Assembly: GCF_036178145.1 (NCBI RefSeq)
Contig: NZ_CP108067.1
Location: forward strand, 6,399,501 to 6,463,500
Length of the DNA: 64,000 nucleotides
Direction: 5' to 3'
Source: Streptomyces sp. NBC_00273
GTDB taxonomy: Bacteria; Actinomycetota; Actinomycetes; Streptomycetales; Streptomycetaceae
This document shows, piece after piece, positions 7,606-14,674 of the stretch; positions within the stretch are counted from its first letter, which is position 1; every line of letters starts with the position of its first letter. The notes below the pieces were generated by a model. The model ran no database searches, was not told the DNA's origin, and saw nothing but the letters and a program-made list of their open reading frames with translations. The position numbers and the translations under genes were made by a program.

Positions 7606-8440
7606 GGACGTACAGACCCTGATGGAGGCCGCCCACGACAGGGCGGCGAAGGCTCTGGGTCTCACGTGTACGGGTCCGCTGGCCTGGGGGTTCCAAGGCG
7701 TGACCCTCGGTCGGCAGGCGGGGGAGCGGTGGCTACGGGTAGGCCGGACGGCCAGGAGGAACGCGGGCAGGAAGCAGGGGGAGGGCATCGTGGGGGCTTC
7801 CCTGCTGGTGCCTGACGCGGTCCCGCGCCCCCGCTTGTACGAGGTGCACGACTGGACTGACGGCGAGTGGGCCTTCGAGGCCGAAGTCCTCGACTACGTG
7901 ACGCACCCAGTCGTGTCGCCAGAGCGGGCCGACCTGGACCACGACCCCGGCTTGCCTGCCGGGTGGTGGGCCGACCTGCGCCAAGCCCTGGCCCTGCTCG
8001 CTGGGGTGGAGGGAGTGAAGGTCACTGTGCGTGACGGGTGGATCGAACGCGCCTTCCCCCAGTTCCTCGGCATCCCGGCCCCTGCCAAGGTGGAGCGGGT
8101 GACCGGTCACGGTGACCTGCACTGGGGCAACCTCACGACCACGCCCTTGACCCTCCTGGACTGGGAGCGGTGGGGCCTGGTCCCCTACGGCTACGACGTG
8201 GGTCTTCTCCATGCCAACAGCCTGCTCGTTCCCGACGTGGCGGACTGCATCCGGCAGGAGTTCGCTTCGGTCCTGGACACCCCAGCCGGCCGAGTCGGCG
8301 AGCTCGCCGCACTGGCGGAGATGCTGCAAGCGGTAGCCCGTGGCTGGTACCCGGACCTGGCCCTGCGCCTACTCGCTCGGGCGGAGTCACTCACGGGCGT
8401 TCGGCCACCGGTCCCCCTTCACTCAGAGGTCAGCGGCTGA
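7586..8440 (+). CDS. APH-fold phosphotransferase (aminoglycoside/choline kinase-like)
   Basis: This 284-residue protein has the APH-family catalytic loop GHGDLHWGN (H175, D177, N182) followed by the metal-binding aspartate in LLDWERWG (D192). The ATP-binding N-lobe is degenerate, with no clear GxGxxG, and is basic around residues 55-65 (RTARRNAGRKQG). APH-fold enzymes phosphorylate hydroxyls of aminoglycosides, homoserine, choline, or hydroxylysine (the human AGPHD1/HYKK type). The gene overlaps the reductase by 20 nt and is the last of the operon. Pairing with an upstream hydroxylase suggests phosphorylation of a hydroxylated side chain, or alternatively self-resistance. There is no experimental basis in this window. 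Confidence 0.78.
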   Translation: MNSPPSEDVQTLMEAAHDRAAKALGLTCTGPLAWGFQGVTLGRQAGERWLRVGRTARRNAGRKQGEGIVGASLLVPDAVPRPRLYEVHDWTDGEWAFEAEVLDYVTHPVVSPERADLDHDPGLPAGWWADLRQALALLAGVEGVKVTVRDGWIERAFPQFLGIPAPAKVERVTGHGDLHWGNLTTTPLTLLDWERWGLVPYGYDVGLLHANSLLVPDVADCIRQEFASVLDTPAGRVGELAALAEMLQAVARGWYPDLALRLLARAESLTGVRPPVPLHSEVSG

Positions 8441-8459
8441 CAGGCCCGTGCATGACGGC

Positions 8460-8484
8460 GGCCCCCCACGTGATGCCGGGGGCC
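8460..8484. terminator. Hairpin between convergent genes
   Basis: GGCCCCC (8460-8466) pairs with GGGGGCC (8478-8484) in the short gap between the kinase-fold gene and the convergent resolvase gene. It can serve both strands. Confidence 0.55.
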
Positions 8485-8508
8485 TGCCTGTGTCCGTGTG
8501 CGCCTGTC

Positions 8509-9342
8509 TCAGGCGCTCTCTCCGAGGTGGCGGTACAACGTGGCACGGCCGATTCCCAGGGCCTTGGCGATGGCTGTGACGCTGTCTCCCTTGGCGTGTC
8601 GGGCACGGGCTACGGCCAAGGTGTCATCGTCCACGACGGACGGACGCCCCCCGACGTTGCCCTTACGGGCCGCAGCCTCCAACCCTTCCAACGTCTTCTC
8701 CCGGATGCCTTCCCGCTCCACCTCTGCACTGACGGCGAGGACGGCGAACACGATGGCACCTGCCCCGTTCGGGTCGTACACACCCTGAAGCGGACCGGAC
8801 AGGAGTTCCAGTTGGATGCCGTCCGCCTGAAGGGTGGAAGACAGCGTCATCAGCTCTGCCGCACTGCGGGCAAGCCGCTTCATCTCGACCACGGTCAGGA
8901 TGACCGGCTGATTCGGTGCGGCTGCCTTGATCTCCCGTGCCAGGGTGAGTGCCTTCTCCAGTTCCGGCCGCTCCTTCACGCGGGTGCTGATCTTCTCCGA
9001 GAAGACGCGGGTGCAGTCGGCACGGGCAAGCATGTCCAACTGGGACTGAAGTTCCTGTCCAACGGTTGAGCATCGGGCGTAGCCCAGTCGGATCGCTGCG
9101 CCCAGTATCGCGTCGGACACCTGTGTGACAGGAGCGCCCTGTGTCCACGCCTTACCGGGGTTGCGGTCGGTCGGAGTCTTCACGGTCAGCTCCGCCTTGA
9201 GCGCGGGCACCAGGGCGAAGCGGCCCGTGTGGTAGTTCGCTGCCACCTTGCCCGTGGTCGTGCGGCAGGGGCTACCGGCGGAGGCTTCGCACTTCGGGCA
9301 GGCGTGGCGTTCGACCTGTGCGGCCGGGGTGTTCGTGGTCAT
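8509..9342 (-). CDS. Resolvase-type serine recombinase with N-terminal zinc-knuckle
   Basis: This 277-residue recombinase starts at ATG 9342. Residues 12-43 (ACPKCEASAGSPCRT, then YHTGRF) resemble the CxxC...C...HxxR zinc motif found in many Streptomyces island proteins. The resolvase domain follows with its nucleophile in YARCSTVGQ (Ser92), EMKRLARS, and FAVLAVSAEVERE. The C-terminal helix-turn-helix is VTAIAKALGIGRATLYRHL. Size and layout fit Tn3/gamma-delta-type resolvase/invertases rather than large integrases. Repeats immediately upstream (9352-9484) look like its binding sites. It may resolve element multimers or control its own promoter. Confidence 0.88.
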   Translation of the reverse strand: MTTNTPAAQVERHACPKCEASAGSPCRTTTGKVAANYHTGRFALVPALKAELTVKTPTDRNPGKAWTQGAPVTQVSDAILGAAIRLGYARCSTVGQELQSQLDMLARADCTRVFSEKISTRVKERPELEKALTLAREIKAAAPNQPVILTVVEMKRLARSAAELMTLSSTLQADGIQLELLSGPLQGVYDPNGAGAIVFAVLAVSAEVEREGIREKTLEGLEAAARKGNVGGRPSVVDDDTLAVARARHAKGDSVTAIAKALGIGRATLYRHLGESA

Positions 9343-9351
9343 GACGAGACC

Positions 9352-9484
9352 GTCTCACAAACGTGTCCCGAAAGCCAGTGGTGAGGGTGATGTTTCGGGA
9401 CGGGTTACGAGACATCTGAGCGTGGGTGAAACGGACACGCCCCGAGCCTGGCCCGTCCGTCCCGAAAACGAAGGTTTACGAGAC
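9352..9484. repeat. res-like array of short repeats upstream of the resolvase
   Basis: Two motifs recur three times each. GTCTC(A/G)(C/T)AA(A/C)C occurs at 9352-9362 and, inverted, at 9402-9413 and 9473-9484. GTCCCGAAA(A)C occurs at 9365-9373, inverted at 9392-9401, and direct at 9459-9469. They pair up as three composite sites separated by 18 and 45 bp. Three composite sites beside the recombinase start are the usual organisation of a resolution (res) site. GAGAC-C-GTCTC at 9346-9356 forms a small palindrome at the start codon side. Confidence 0.6.
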
Positions 9485-9766
9485 GGCCTCTGCGGGCGAG
9501 ACAGACACGAGCACCGGACCGGCCGCCTTGCTCCATGCTGCGCCTCGCGACATGGCTGCCTGTCCCTCGGTGCGTACAGCCTCGACCACGGGGGCGAGGA
9601 ACGTGGACCGCCAGTGCTGCACCGTCTCGGCTGTCATGCCGCTGTCCTCGACCACGGTCGTAAGCCTGGCTTCCAGTACAGCCGCGCCCTCTTGCGTGTC
9701 GGCCCCGGTCCACTCGTCTGCGTGCTCACCCATCAGCGCCCAAGACATCTTGATCATGCCGGGCAT
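9476..9766 (-). CDS. Small hypothetical protein
   Basis: This is an open frame of up to 96 residues. Candidate starts are ATG 9766 and the in-frame ATGs shortly after it (MIKMSWALMGEHADEW). The product is helical and acidic to neutral, with SGMTAETVQHWRSTFLAPVVEAVR in its centre, and has no membrane span. I recognise no family. It lies upstream of the resolvase gene in the same direction, and its 3' end overlaps the last res-like repeat, so the recombinase could act on DNA within its tail. It is plausible but unproven as a gene. Confidence 0.45.
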   Translation of the reverse strand: MPGMIKMSWALMGEHADEWTGADTQEGAAVLEARLTTVVEDSGMTAETVQHWRSTFLAPVVEAVRTEGQAAMSRGAAWSKAAGPVLVSVSPAEAVS

Positions 9767-10383
9767 CGTAGGGCGACGGCGGTGGGATGCGAAGGCCCAA
9801 GGGGTGGGGGTATGACCCCCGAAGGGGGCCTTGCCCGACCGCCATGTCTTGGCGGCTCAAATCCTGCCACGGTTTCAGACCCCGTCAGGGCGGCGGCGGG
9901 GTGAGGCAACGGCGGAAAAGATGCAGGTAGGAGAGCTGTGCCGGGCGTGGCCGGCGCTCAGAGACTGCACAAGAGTGAGCCTCATCGAGGCTTGTCGTCT
10001 GTTGCTTCCCGTTGTGGCCGCGTAGCGGCCCCTTGCCCGAGCGCCTTGCCTTGAAGCCTTGGGGTAGTGGGGCGCGGTAGCGCCCCCACTTGGCCAGCTC
10101 TCTGGTCTTCCTGATGTCGGCCCCTTCGGGGCCGCTTACGTAAAGCCTGCTTCCGCCTGTGCGGCCGGAGGCCGCGTCTGCCCTTCCTCTTCGCCGATGC
10201 GCTTGCGGTTGGGGCGCTGCGCGCCCGCTTCCCTTCGCTGCTGACATGTAAGTACGTACGTGCCTTCCTTCCTTCGGCACTGTGAGGCCAAAAAGAAAAG
10301 AGAGGGTGCGAACGTTTCCGCAGGTGAGATGCCGACTCGGTACATGCGAGGCGTGTGCTGGCTACACGTGAGCGATGTAGCTG
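9767..10383. other. Non-coding, hairpin-rich stretch of the element
   Basis: I see no convincing gene in these 617 bp; the short open frames have poor codon position bias. The stretch contains a series of short hairpins, for example GGCCCCTTCGGGGCC near 10118, GTGGGGCGC...GCGCCCCCAC near 10067-10089 and GGCGCTGCGCGCC near 10212. It also has AAGTACGTACGT at about 10250 and an A-rich patch near 10290. It may hold a decayed gene, a transfer or replication site, or structured RNA; none can be claimed. Confidence 0.4.
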
Positions 10384-10743
10384 TCACCGGTCAAGGTGAA
10401 GGCGGCACGGTACGGGTGCGCCCTTCCTCTTCTGGAACAAGTAGTAGGGGAGGAGCAGACAAGCAGCCCCTGACCGGGGAGAGACGAGATCGAGTTGCTT
10501 GGCGCGGGCCAGAGCGTTGTTCGTGCTCTGATCGGACAGGGGCTTGCCCTCCTTGCCCAACAGTGCGGCGAGCTTGCCGGGACCGAAGCTGGCGTGCCCG
10601 TGGCGGTCGGCCCACCCGAGGGCCGCGAAGTGGATGCGGTAGGCAAGCGGGTGTCGGGCGTCTCGGGCCATTCGCTGGTACTCCTGCTGGGAGACACCGC
10701 CCCACGTGCGGCCCTGTCCGAAGTCGATGCTGCTCGAAGTCAT
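10384..10743 (-). CDS. Helix-turn-helix-like hypothetical protein of mobile elements
   Basis: This 119-residue product starts at ATG 10743, overlapping the upstream stop by 4 bp (ATGA). Its centre (HASFGPGKLAALLGK, then STNNALARAKQLDLV) has the spacing of a winged-helix as in replication initiators and phage helix-turn-helix proteins. A basic tail ends the protein. Similar small proteins (SSIDFGQGRTWGGVS) are, from memory, frequent beside integrases in Streptomyces islands. It probably binds DNA, in replication, regulation or excision control. A recombination directionality factor is one possibility but there is no sequence proof. Confidence 0.65.
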   Translation of the reverse strand: MTSSSIDFGQGRTWGGVSQQEYQRMARDARHPLAYRIHFAALGWADRHGHASFGPGKLAALLGKEGKPLSDQSTNNALARAKQLDLVSPRSGAACLLLPYYLFQKRKGAPVPCRLHLDR

Positions 10744-11012
10744 CGGCCGGTCGCTTCGATGCCGGCGCAGTCGTCGTGGGCCTCTCCGTCCACGAGCGGT
10801 GATGCGCAGACCTCACAGGTCCAGACGATCTCGATGGTGATGTTCAAGGGCGGCGACCTCCTGGCGGCGGCCAAGGCAGCGCGTAGCTGTACCTCGGCGG
10901 GTGAGTGGAAGTCGCGCAGTACCGTCCTGCGCTTCGGGGTGCCCTTGGCTTCCCCTGCCAGCCCCTTGGGATGGCGGCCCCTTCGCGGAGTGGCCAGCTC
11001 TACCGCCGTCAC
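10740..11012 (-). CDS. Small basic protein with zinc-knuckle-like C-terminus
   Basis: The 90-residue product starts at ATG 11012. The N-terminal half is basic (PRRGRHPKGLAGEAKGTPKRR). The C-terminal half carries CEVCASPLVDGEAHDDC, a CxxC...HxxxC arrangement that could bind zinc. It overlaps the next gene by 4 bp and lies 137 bp downstream of the integrase stop on the same strand, so the three may share a transcript. No family is recognised. Confidence 0.6.
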   Translation of the reverse strand: MTAVELATPRRGRHPKGLAGEAKGTPKRRTVLRDFHSPAEVQLRAALAAARRSPPLNITIEIVWTCEVCASPLVDGEAHDDCAGIEATGR

Positions 11013-11149
11013 ACGGCGGGAGCTACGGTGTCCGCTCCTCGAAGGAGCGGGAGGATCTTCTTACACGGCAGGTTGTTCGGTCGTCAACCTGATCGGAGGA
11101 GCCCCCGCCCTTCGCGCGGCGGGCGAGACAGGGCAGGGGCATGGGTCCG

Positions 11150-12724
11150 TCAGAGCTTGGCGGCGAACTCGTCGCTCTTGATGACGAGACGCTCGCTCAC
11201 ATCGCGAGGGATCTTCAGCCGCAGGTGCACGGAGGGAGCGCGCACGCCCTTGACCTTGGTTCGAGTCACCTCGCACGTGACGCCGACGCGGCGCAGATCC
11301 TCGGCCATGGCTTCCATGCCTCCCGACTCCCACACTTCGCGGAACGTCTTCCCGTTGTGGACGAGCGTCCAGCGGTCCTGCGTGGTCTCGGGGTCGATCG
11401 CGCTCAGCTCGTCGGTCAGCTTGTCGAGCGTCTTCTCCGCCTGCTCCTGAGTGAACCGCGTCTTCGTGTAGCGGCCTCCCGGCTCAAGGCCCGTCATGTA
11501 GTAGGCGATGGCCTCTTCGAGTCGCTTCACCTCGGCCCGAGCCTCTGCCCCCTGCGCGTACTCCCGAACCTGTACGGGGAAGTCGCCGAGGACTCTCAGT
11601 ACGTCGTTCACGAGCACGTCGTACACACCCTGTGGATCGGGTGCGCCGAGTCCCCCGCTCTTGCACTTCTGGCACCGGAGGTACTGGTACTGGCCGAACT
11701 TGTTGGTCGTGACATGCACGGTCATGTTCGACGTGCAGTCGACACAGGTGAGGACTCCCAGGAACTGCGTCGCGCCGTGCGTCTGGCGCTGGGGTTGGTT
11801 CTTGCCGCGCCGGTCGATGGCCTCCTGGAGTTCGTCGTACTCCTCCTTGGTGAAGATGGGATCGGCCACCCTGATCGGCTTGCCATCGTGTCCGAGTATC
11901 AGCTTCGAGCGGCGCACGCCGCCGTTCTTGTTCTCCTCCACCCGGTAGCCCATGAGCGCCGGATTACGGAGGCGCCGGAGGAGAGTCGAGGTAGTGAGCC
12001 CTGGGGACATGAGCCCGGAGCGGACGAGGCACAGAGCCATGCGCCGGGCAGACACTCCCCGAAGTGCCATGCGGCGAGCCCAGTGCAGTGCCTTGTGTGC
12101 GTTCGGCTCGATGGCAAGGGAGGGCTTTCCGTTCGCCTTCGTGGTGACGAAACCGTACGCAGGCTTGCCGACGAACCACGCGTCCTGAGTCCGCGTGTAG
12201 TCCCACAGCGACGCGACCCGTGTCGACGTGTTCGCCGCCTCGATCTCGGCGATACCACCGATGAGCGTGACCATCATCCGGCCGACAGTCGATTCGAGAT
12301 CGATGCTGTCGTTCTTCGACACAAGGTTCTTCCCGTACCGCTCGCACCACTCGATCATGGTCGAGAGATCCGACATGCGGCGGATGAACCTGTCGAGCTT
12401 CCAGAAGAGCAGGACATCGAACTCCGGGGCCCGGTTGTTGAGCCACTCGCCCAGCTCCTTCCGCTTCCACGGCGGAACCTTCGTTGCCGACACGTTGAGA
12501 TCAGAGGCGATGCCGACGACGCGGCACCCCTTCTCTCTGGCCAGGAGGCGGAGGTCCAGCTCCTGCCGTACCGGCGACGTCGTGTCCTCTGTAAGAACGG
12601 ACAGGCGGATGGACAGCAGGGCGCGCGGAGCGTCCGCAGGGAGTAGAGCCTCCGCCTTCTTCAGGTCCTCCAAGAGGGCCAGGTCTGAGGCAGTCCACTC
12701 GGTCTCGACGGCATACGTCTTCAT
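11150..12724 (-). CDS. int: Large serine integrase of the outer element
   Basis: This 524-residue integrase starts at ATG 12724. The catalytic domain has LLSIRLSVLTEDTTSPVRQ with nucleophile Ser42, then LNVSATKVPPWKRKE and FDVLLFWKLDRFIRR. The recombinase domain follows (KPAYGFVTT, RRLRNPALMGYR), then a zinc ribbon (LTCVDC...YLRCQKC) and a coiled-coil region with LEPGGRYTKTRFTQEQAEK. The layout and size are those of the phiC31/Bxb1 type. The start lies only about 40 bp from the right attachment junction, the usual int-att arrangement. It shares long stretches with the second integrase (12885-14486), including VRQELDLR and LGAPDPQGVYDVLV-like segments. Excision would need an unidentified directionality factor. 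Confidence 0.93.
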   Translation of the reverse strand: MKTYAVETEWTASDLALLEDLKKAEALLPADAPRALLSIRLSVLTEDTTSPVRQELDLRLLAREKGCRVVGIASDLNVSATKVPPWKRKELGEWLNNRAPEFDVLLFWKLDRFIRRMSDLSTMIEWCERYGKNLVSKNDSIDLESTVGRMMVTLIGGIAEIEAANTSTRVASLWDYTRTQDAWFVGKPAYGFVTTKANGKPSLAIEPNAHKALHWARRMALRGVSARRMALCLVRSGLMSPGLTTSTLLRRLRNPALMGYRVEENKNGGVRRSKLILGHDGKPIRVADPIFTKEEYDELQEAIDRRGKNQPQRQTHGATQFLGVLTCVDCTSNMTVHVTTNKFGQYQYLRCQKCKSGGLGAPDPQGVYDVLVNDVLRVLGDFPVQVREYAQGAEARAEVKRLEEAIAYYMTGLEPGGRYTKTRFTQEQAEKTLDKLTDELSAIDPETTQDRWTLVHNGKTFREVWESGGMEAMAEDLRRVGVTCEVTRTKVKGVRAPSVHLRLKIPRDVSERLVIKSDEFAAKL

Positions 12725-12763
12725 GGGCCGGAGCGTATGTATGGATGTAGCCCTGTGTCCATC

Positions 12764-12841
12764 TGCCCTCAGCTCGACACGCACATCCAGATCGGCCCCA
12801 CCGGCAAGAAGCTGCTGCCGCTGTCGGTCGTCAACAAGTAG
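12764..12841 (+). pseudogene. Displaced 3' tail of the TIGR03960 gene (att2 junction)
   Basis: From TGC 12764 the plus strand reads CPQLDTHIQIGPTGKKLLP and then LSVVNK with stop TAG 12839-12841. This is the C-terminus expected for the radical SAM protein but without its body. The junction CCTCAG-n-TCGACAC matches att1. I interpret this as the tail that the inner element once supplied to the gene, cut off when the outer element integrated at the same site. It shows no promoter of its own. Confidence 0.8.
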
Positions 12842-12850
12842 GCATGCGGC

Positions 12851-12879
12851 TGTCGGCCCTGTCCTCGACAGGGCCGACA
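12851..12879 (+). terminator. Perfect 13-bp hairpin after the displaced tail
   Basis: TGTCGGCCCTGTC and GACAGGGCCGACA pair perfectly around loop CTC. It would have terminated the radical SAM transcript when this tail was attached, and it lies 5 bp from the stop of the convergent integrase gene. Confidence 0.75.
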
Positions 12880-12884
12880 GCGTC

Positions 12885-14486
12885 TCATGAGGATCCGCTG
12901 GTGAAGGCGTCCCTCTTGATGACCAGGCGTTCCCTCGCATCCGCGGGAATGATCAGCTTCAGGCCTACCTCCGGCGCCCGGACACCGGGGACCTTGTGCC
13001 TGCTGACCGAGCAGGTGACCCCCGCTCGCCGCAAGTCGCTGGCCATGGTTTCTCTGTCTTCCTGTTCCCAGCGCTCGCGGAAGGTGCCGCCGCTGGACGT
13101 CTGCAGCCAGCGGTCCTGCGCAGTCTGCGCGGCCAGCCCCTCCAGCTCGGTGATCAGCCCTTCCAGCGATTGCTCCGCCTGCTGGCGCGTGAAGGGGGCC
13201 CGGGAGTATCGCCCGCCGGGCTCCAGACCGGTCATGTAGTGGGCGATGCTGTTCTCGACTGTCCTCCGCCGATCGCGGCTGTCCGTGCCCGGTGCGTACT
13301 CCCTGACTCTGACCGGCTCCGAGCCCAACGCGCTCATGACTTCATCGGTCAGTCGGCTGTAGACGGATTCCGGATCTGGAGCCCCCAAACCACCGCTGGG
13401 ACACCTACGGCACCGCAGGTACTCGTACGTGCGGACCTTCCCCTTGCTCCTGTGCGCCGTCATGTGCGTGCCGCAATCCGAGCACACCAGAACACCCAGG
13501 AACTCGGTTGCGCCGCCCTTGCGTCTGGTCGGCTGCGCTTTCGCCCGTTCGTCCAACGCGGCTTGGAGGGATAGCCACTCTGCTTCCGTGACGATGGGAT
13601 CGGCCACCCTGATCGGATTGCCGTCCAGGCCCAGGACGGTCTCCGAGCGCCTCGCGCCACCGTTCTTGTATTCGCTGACTCGAAGGCCCATGAGTGACGG
13701 ATTTCGCAGTCTTCGCAGCAGGGTGCTGACGCTCCACTGCCCGCCTCCACCGGTCGGGACCCGTGCCCGGATGAGGACGGTGGTCATCCGCCGAGCCGAG
13801 ACCCCGCGCAATGCGGCGCCCAGACACCAGCGCAGCACGCGCTGCTCCTGCGGATCGATGACCAGCCTGCCGCGATCGTCAATCGTGTAGCCGTAGGGCG
13901 GTTTGCCGACGAGCCAGTCTGACTGCGTCCTCGCGTAGTCCCAGAGGCTTGTCACACGAGTGCTGATGGCCGTTGCCTCGATTTCGGCAATGCCACCGAT
14001 GATCTCTGTCATCACCTTTCCGGCAGGACTGGACAGGTCGATGGCGTCGTGTTTGGAAACAAGGTTCTTTCCGTGCCGGAGACACCACTCGATCATGGTG
14101 CTGAGATCTGTGAGCCGGCGGACGAGGCGGTCCAGCTTCCAGAAGAGCAGCACGTCGAATTCCGGTACCCGGTCGTTCAACCAGTGCCCCAGCTCTCTGC
14201 GTCGCCAGGGCGGAACGCGGGTTGCGGAGACGTTCAGATCGCTTGCGACACCGACGACCCGGTACCCCCGCTCCTGGGCAAGACGGCGCAGGTCGAGTTC
14301 TTGCCGGACGGGGGACGTGGTCTCAGTGGTGAGTGTCGAGAGCCTCACGGAGAGAAGTGCCCGTGGTGCGTCGGAAGGCAGGCATGCCCCCGCCGATATG
14401 AGCTCCTCCAGCAGGGTCAGATCGGTCTCGCGCCAATGGGAGTCTGTCGTGTGGGGTCTCTGCCGGTTTCCCGAGGCCTTCTTCAT
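12885..14486 (-). CDS. int: Second large serine integrase (inner, reduced element)
   Basis: This 533-residue integrase starts at ATG 14486. Ser50 in LLSVRLSTLTTETTSPVRQ is the likely nucleophile. LNVSATRVPPWRRRE, FDVLLFWKLDRLVRR and the zinc ribbon (LVCSDC...YLRCRRC) align closely with the integrase at 11150. All domains appear intact. It fills nearly the whole interval between the two native-type tails, so its element has lost, or never had, cargo. The start is 48 bp from the right junction. The two integrases are clearly homologous but too divergent to be a recent duplication, which argues for two independent insertions at one site. Confidence 0.93.
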   Translation of the reverse strand: MKKASGNRQRPHTTDSHWRETDLTLLEELISAGACLPSDAPRALLSVRLSTLTTETTSPVRQELDLRRLAQERGYRVVGVASDLNVSATRVPPWRRRELGHWLNDRVPEFDVLLFWKLDRLVRRLTDLSTMIEWCLRHGKNLVSKHDAIDLSSPAGKVMTEIIGGIAEIEATAISTRVTSLWDYARTQSDWLVGKPPYGYTIDDRGRLVIDPQEQRVLRWCLGAALRGVSARRMTTVLIRARVPTGGGGQWSVSTLLRRLRNPSLMGLRVSEYKNGGARRSETVLGLDGNPIRVADPIVTEAEWLSLQAALDERAKAQPTRRKGGATEFLGVLVCSDCGTHMTAHRSKGKVRTYEYLRCRRCPSGGLGAPDPESVYSRLTDEVMSALGSEPVRVREYAPGTDSRDRRRTVENSIAHYMTGLEPGGRYSRAPFTRQQAEQSLEGLITELEGLAAQTAQDRWLQTSSGGTFRERWEQEDRETMASDLRRAGVTCSVSRHKVPGVRAPEVGLKLIIPADARERLVIKRDAFTSGSS

Positions 14487-14533
14487 GGCCTGCCCAACGA
14501 CATGGTCGCGTCGCTGGATGTGGGCGTGTGGGC

Positions 14534-14611
14534 GTGTGTCCTCAGATGCAGACCGAGATCCAGATCGGCCCCACCGGCAAGAAGCTGCTGCCGCTGTCCG
14601 TCGTGAAGTAA
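14534..14611 (+). pseudogene. Original chromosomal 3' tail of the TIGR03960 gene (att3 junction)
   Basis: From GTG 14534 the plus strand reads VCPQMQTEIQIGPTGKKLLP and then LSVVK with TAA 14609-14611. The core terminator and the core operon follow directly, so this is the ancestral end of the radical SAM gene, left at the right border by the first integration. GTGTGTCCTCAG (14534-14545) equals the left junction at 2612-2623. Confidence 0.85.
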
Positions 14612-14623
14612 CCCTTGGGTCAC

Positions 14624-14660
14624 GAGAGGCCCCCGCCCGCAACGGGTGGGGGCCTCTTTC
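14624..14660 (+). terminator. Terminator of the ancestral radical SAM gene
   Basis: GAGAGGCCCCCGCCCG pairs with CGGGTGGGGGCCTC around AA, and TTTC follows. It comes 12 bp after the ancestral stop codon. Confidence 0.8.
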
Positions 14661-14674
14661 GTGTCCTCACCTGC

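Noticed and set aside
9885..10280. 131-residue minus-strand ORF
   Set aside because: Poor codon-position bias, Arg/Pro/Gly composition typical of random GC-rich frames, no motif.
11141..12646. 501-residue plus-strand open frame antisense to integrase 1
   Set aside because: The opposite frame has complete serine integrase motifs; this one has none.
2692..12760. Actinomycete integrative conjugative element (AICE)
   Set aside because: No FtsK/SpoIIIE-type transfer gene, Rep or tyrosine integrase; the serine integrase and cargo fit a phage-like or satellite island instead.
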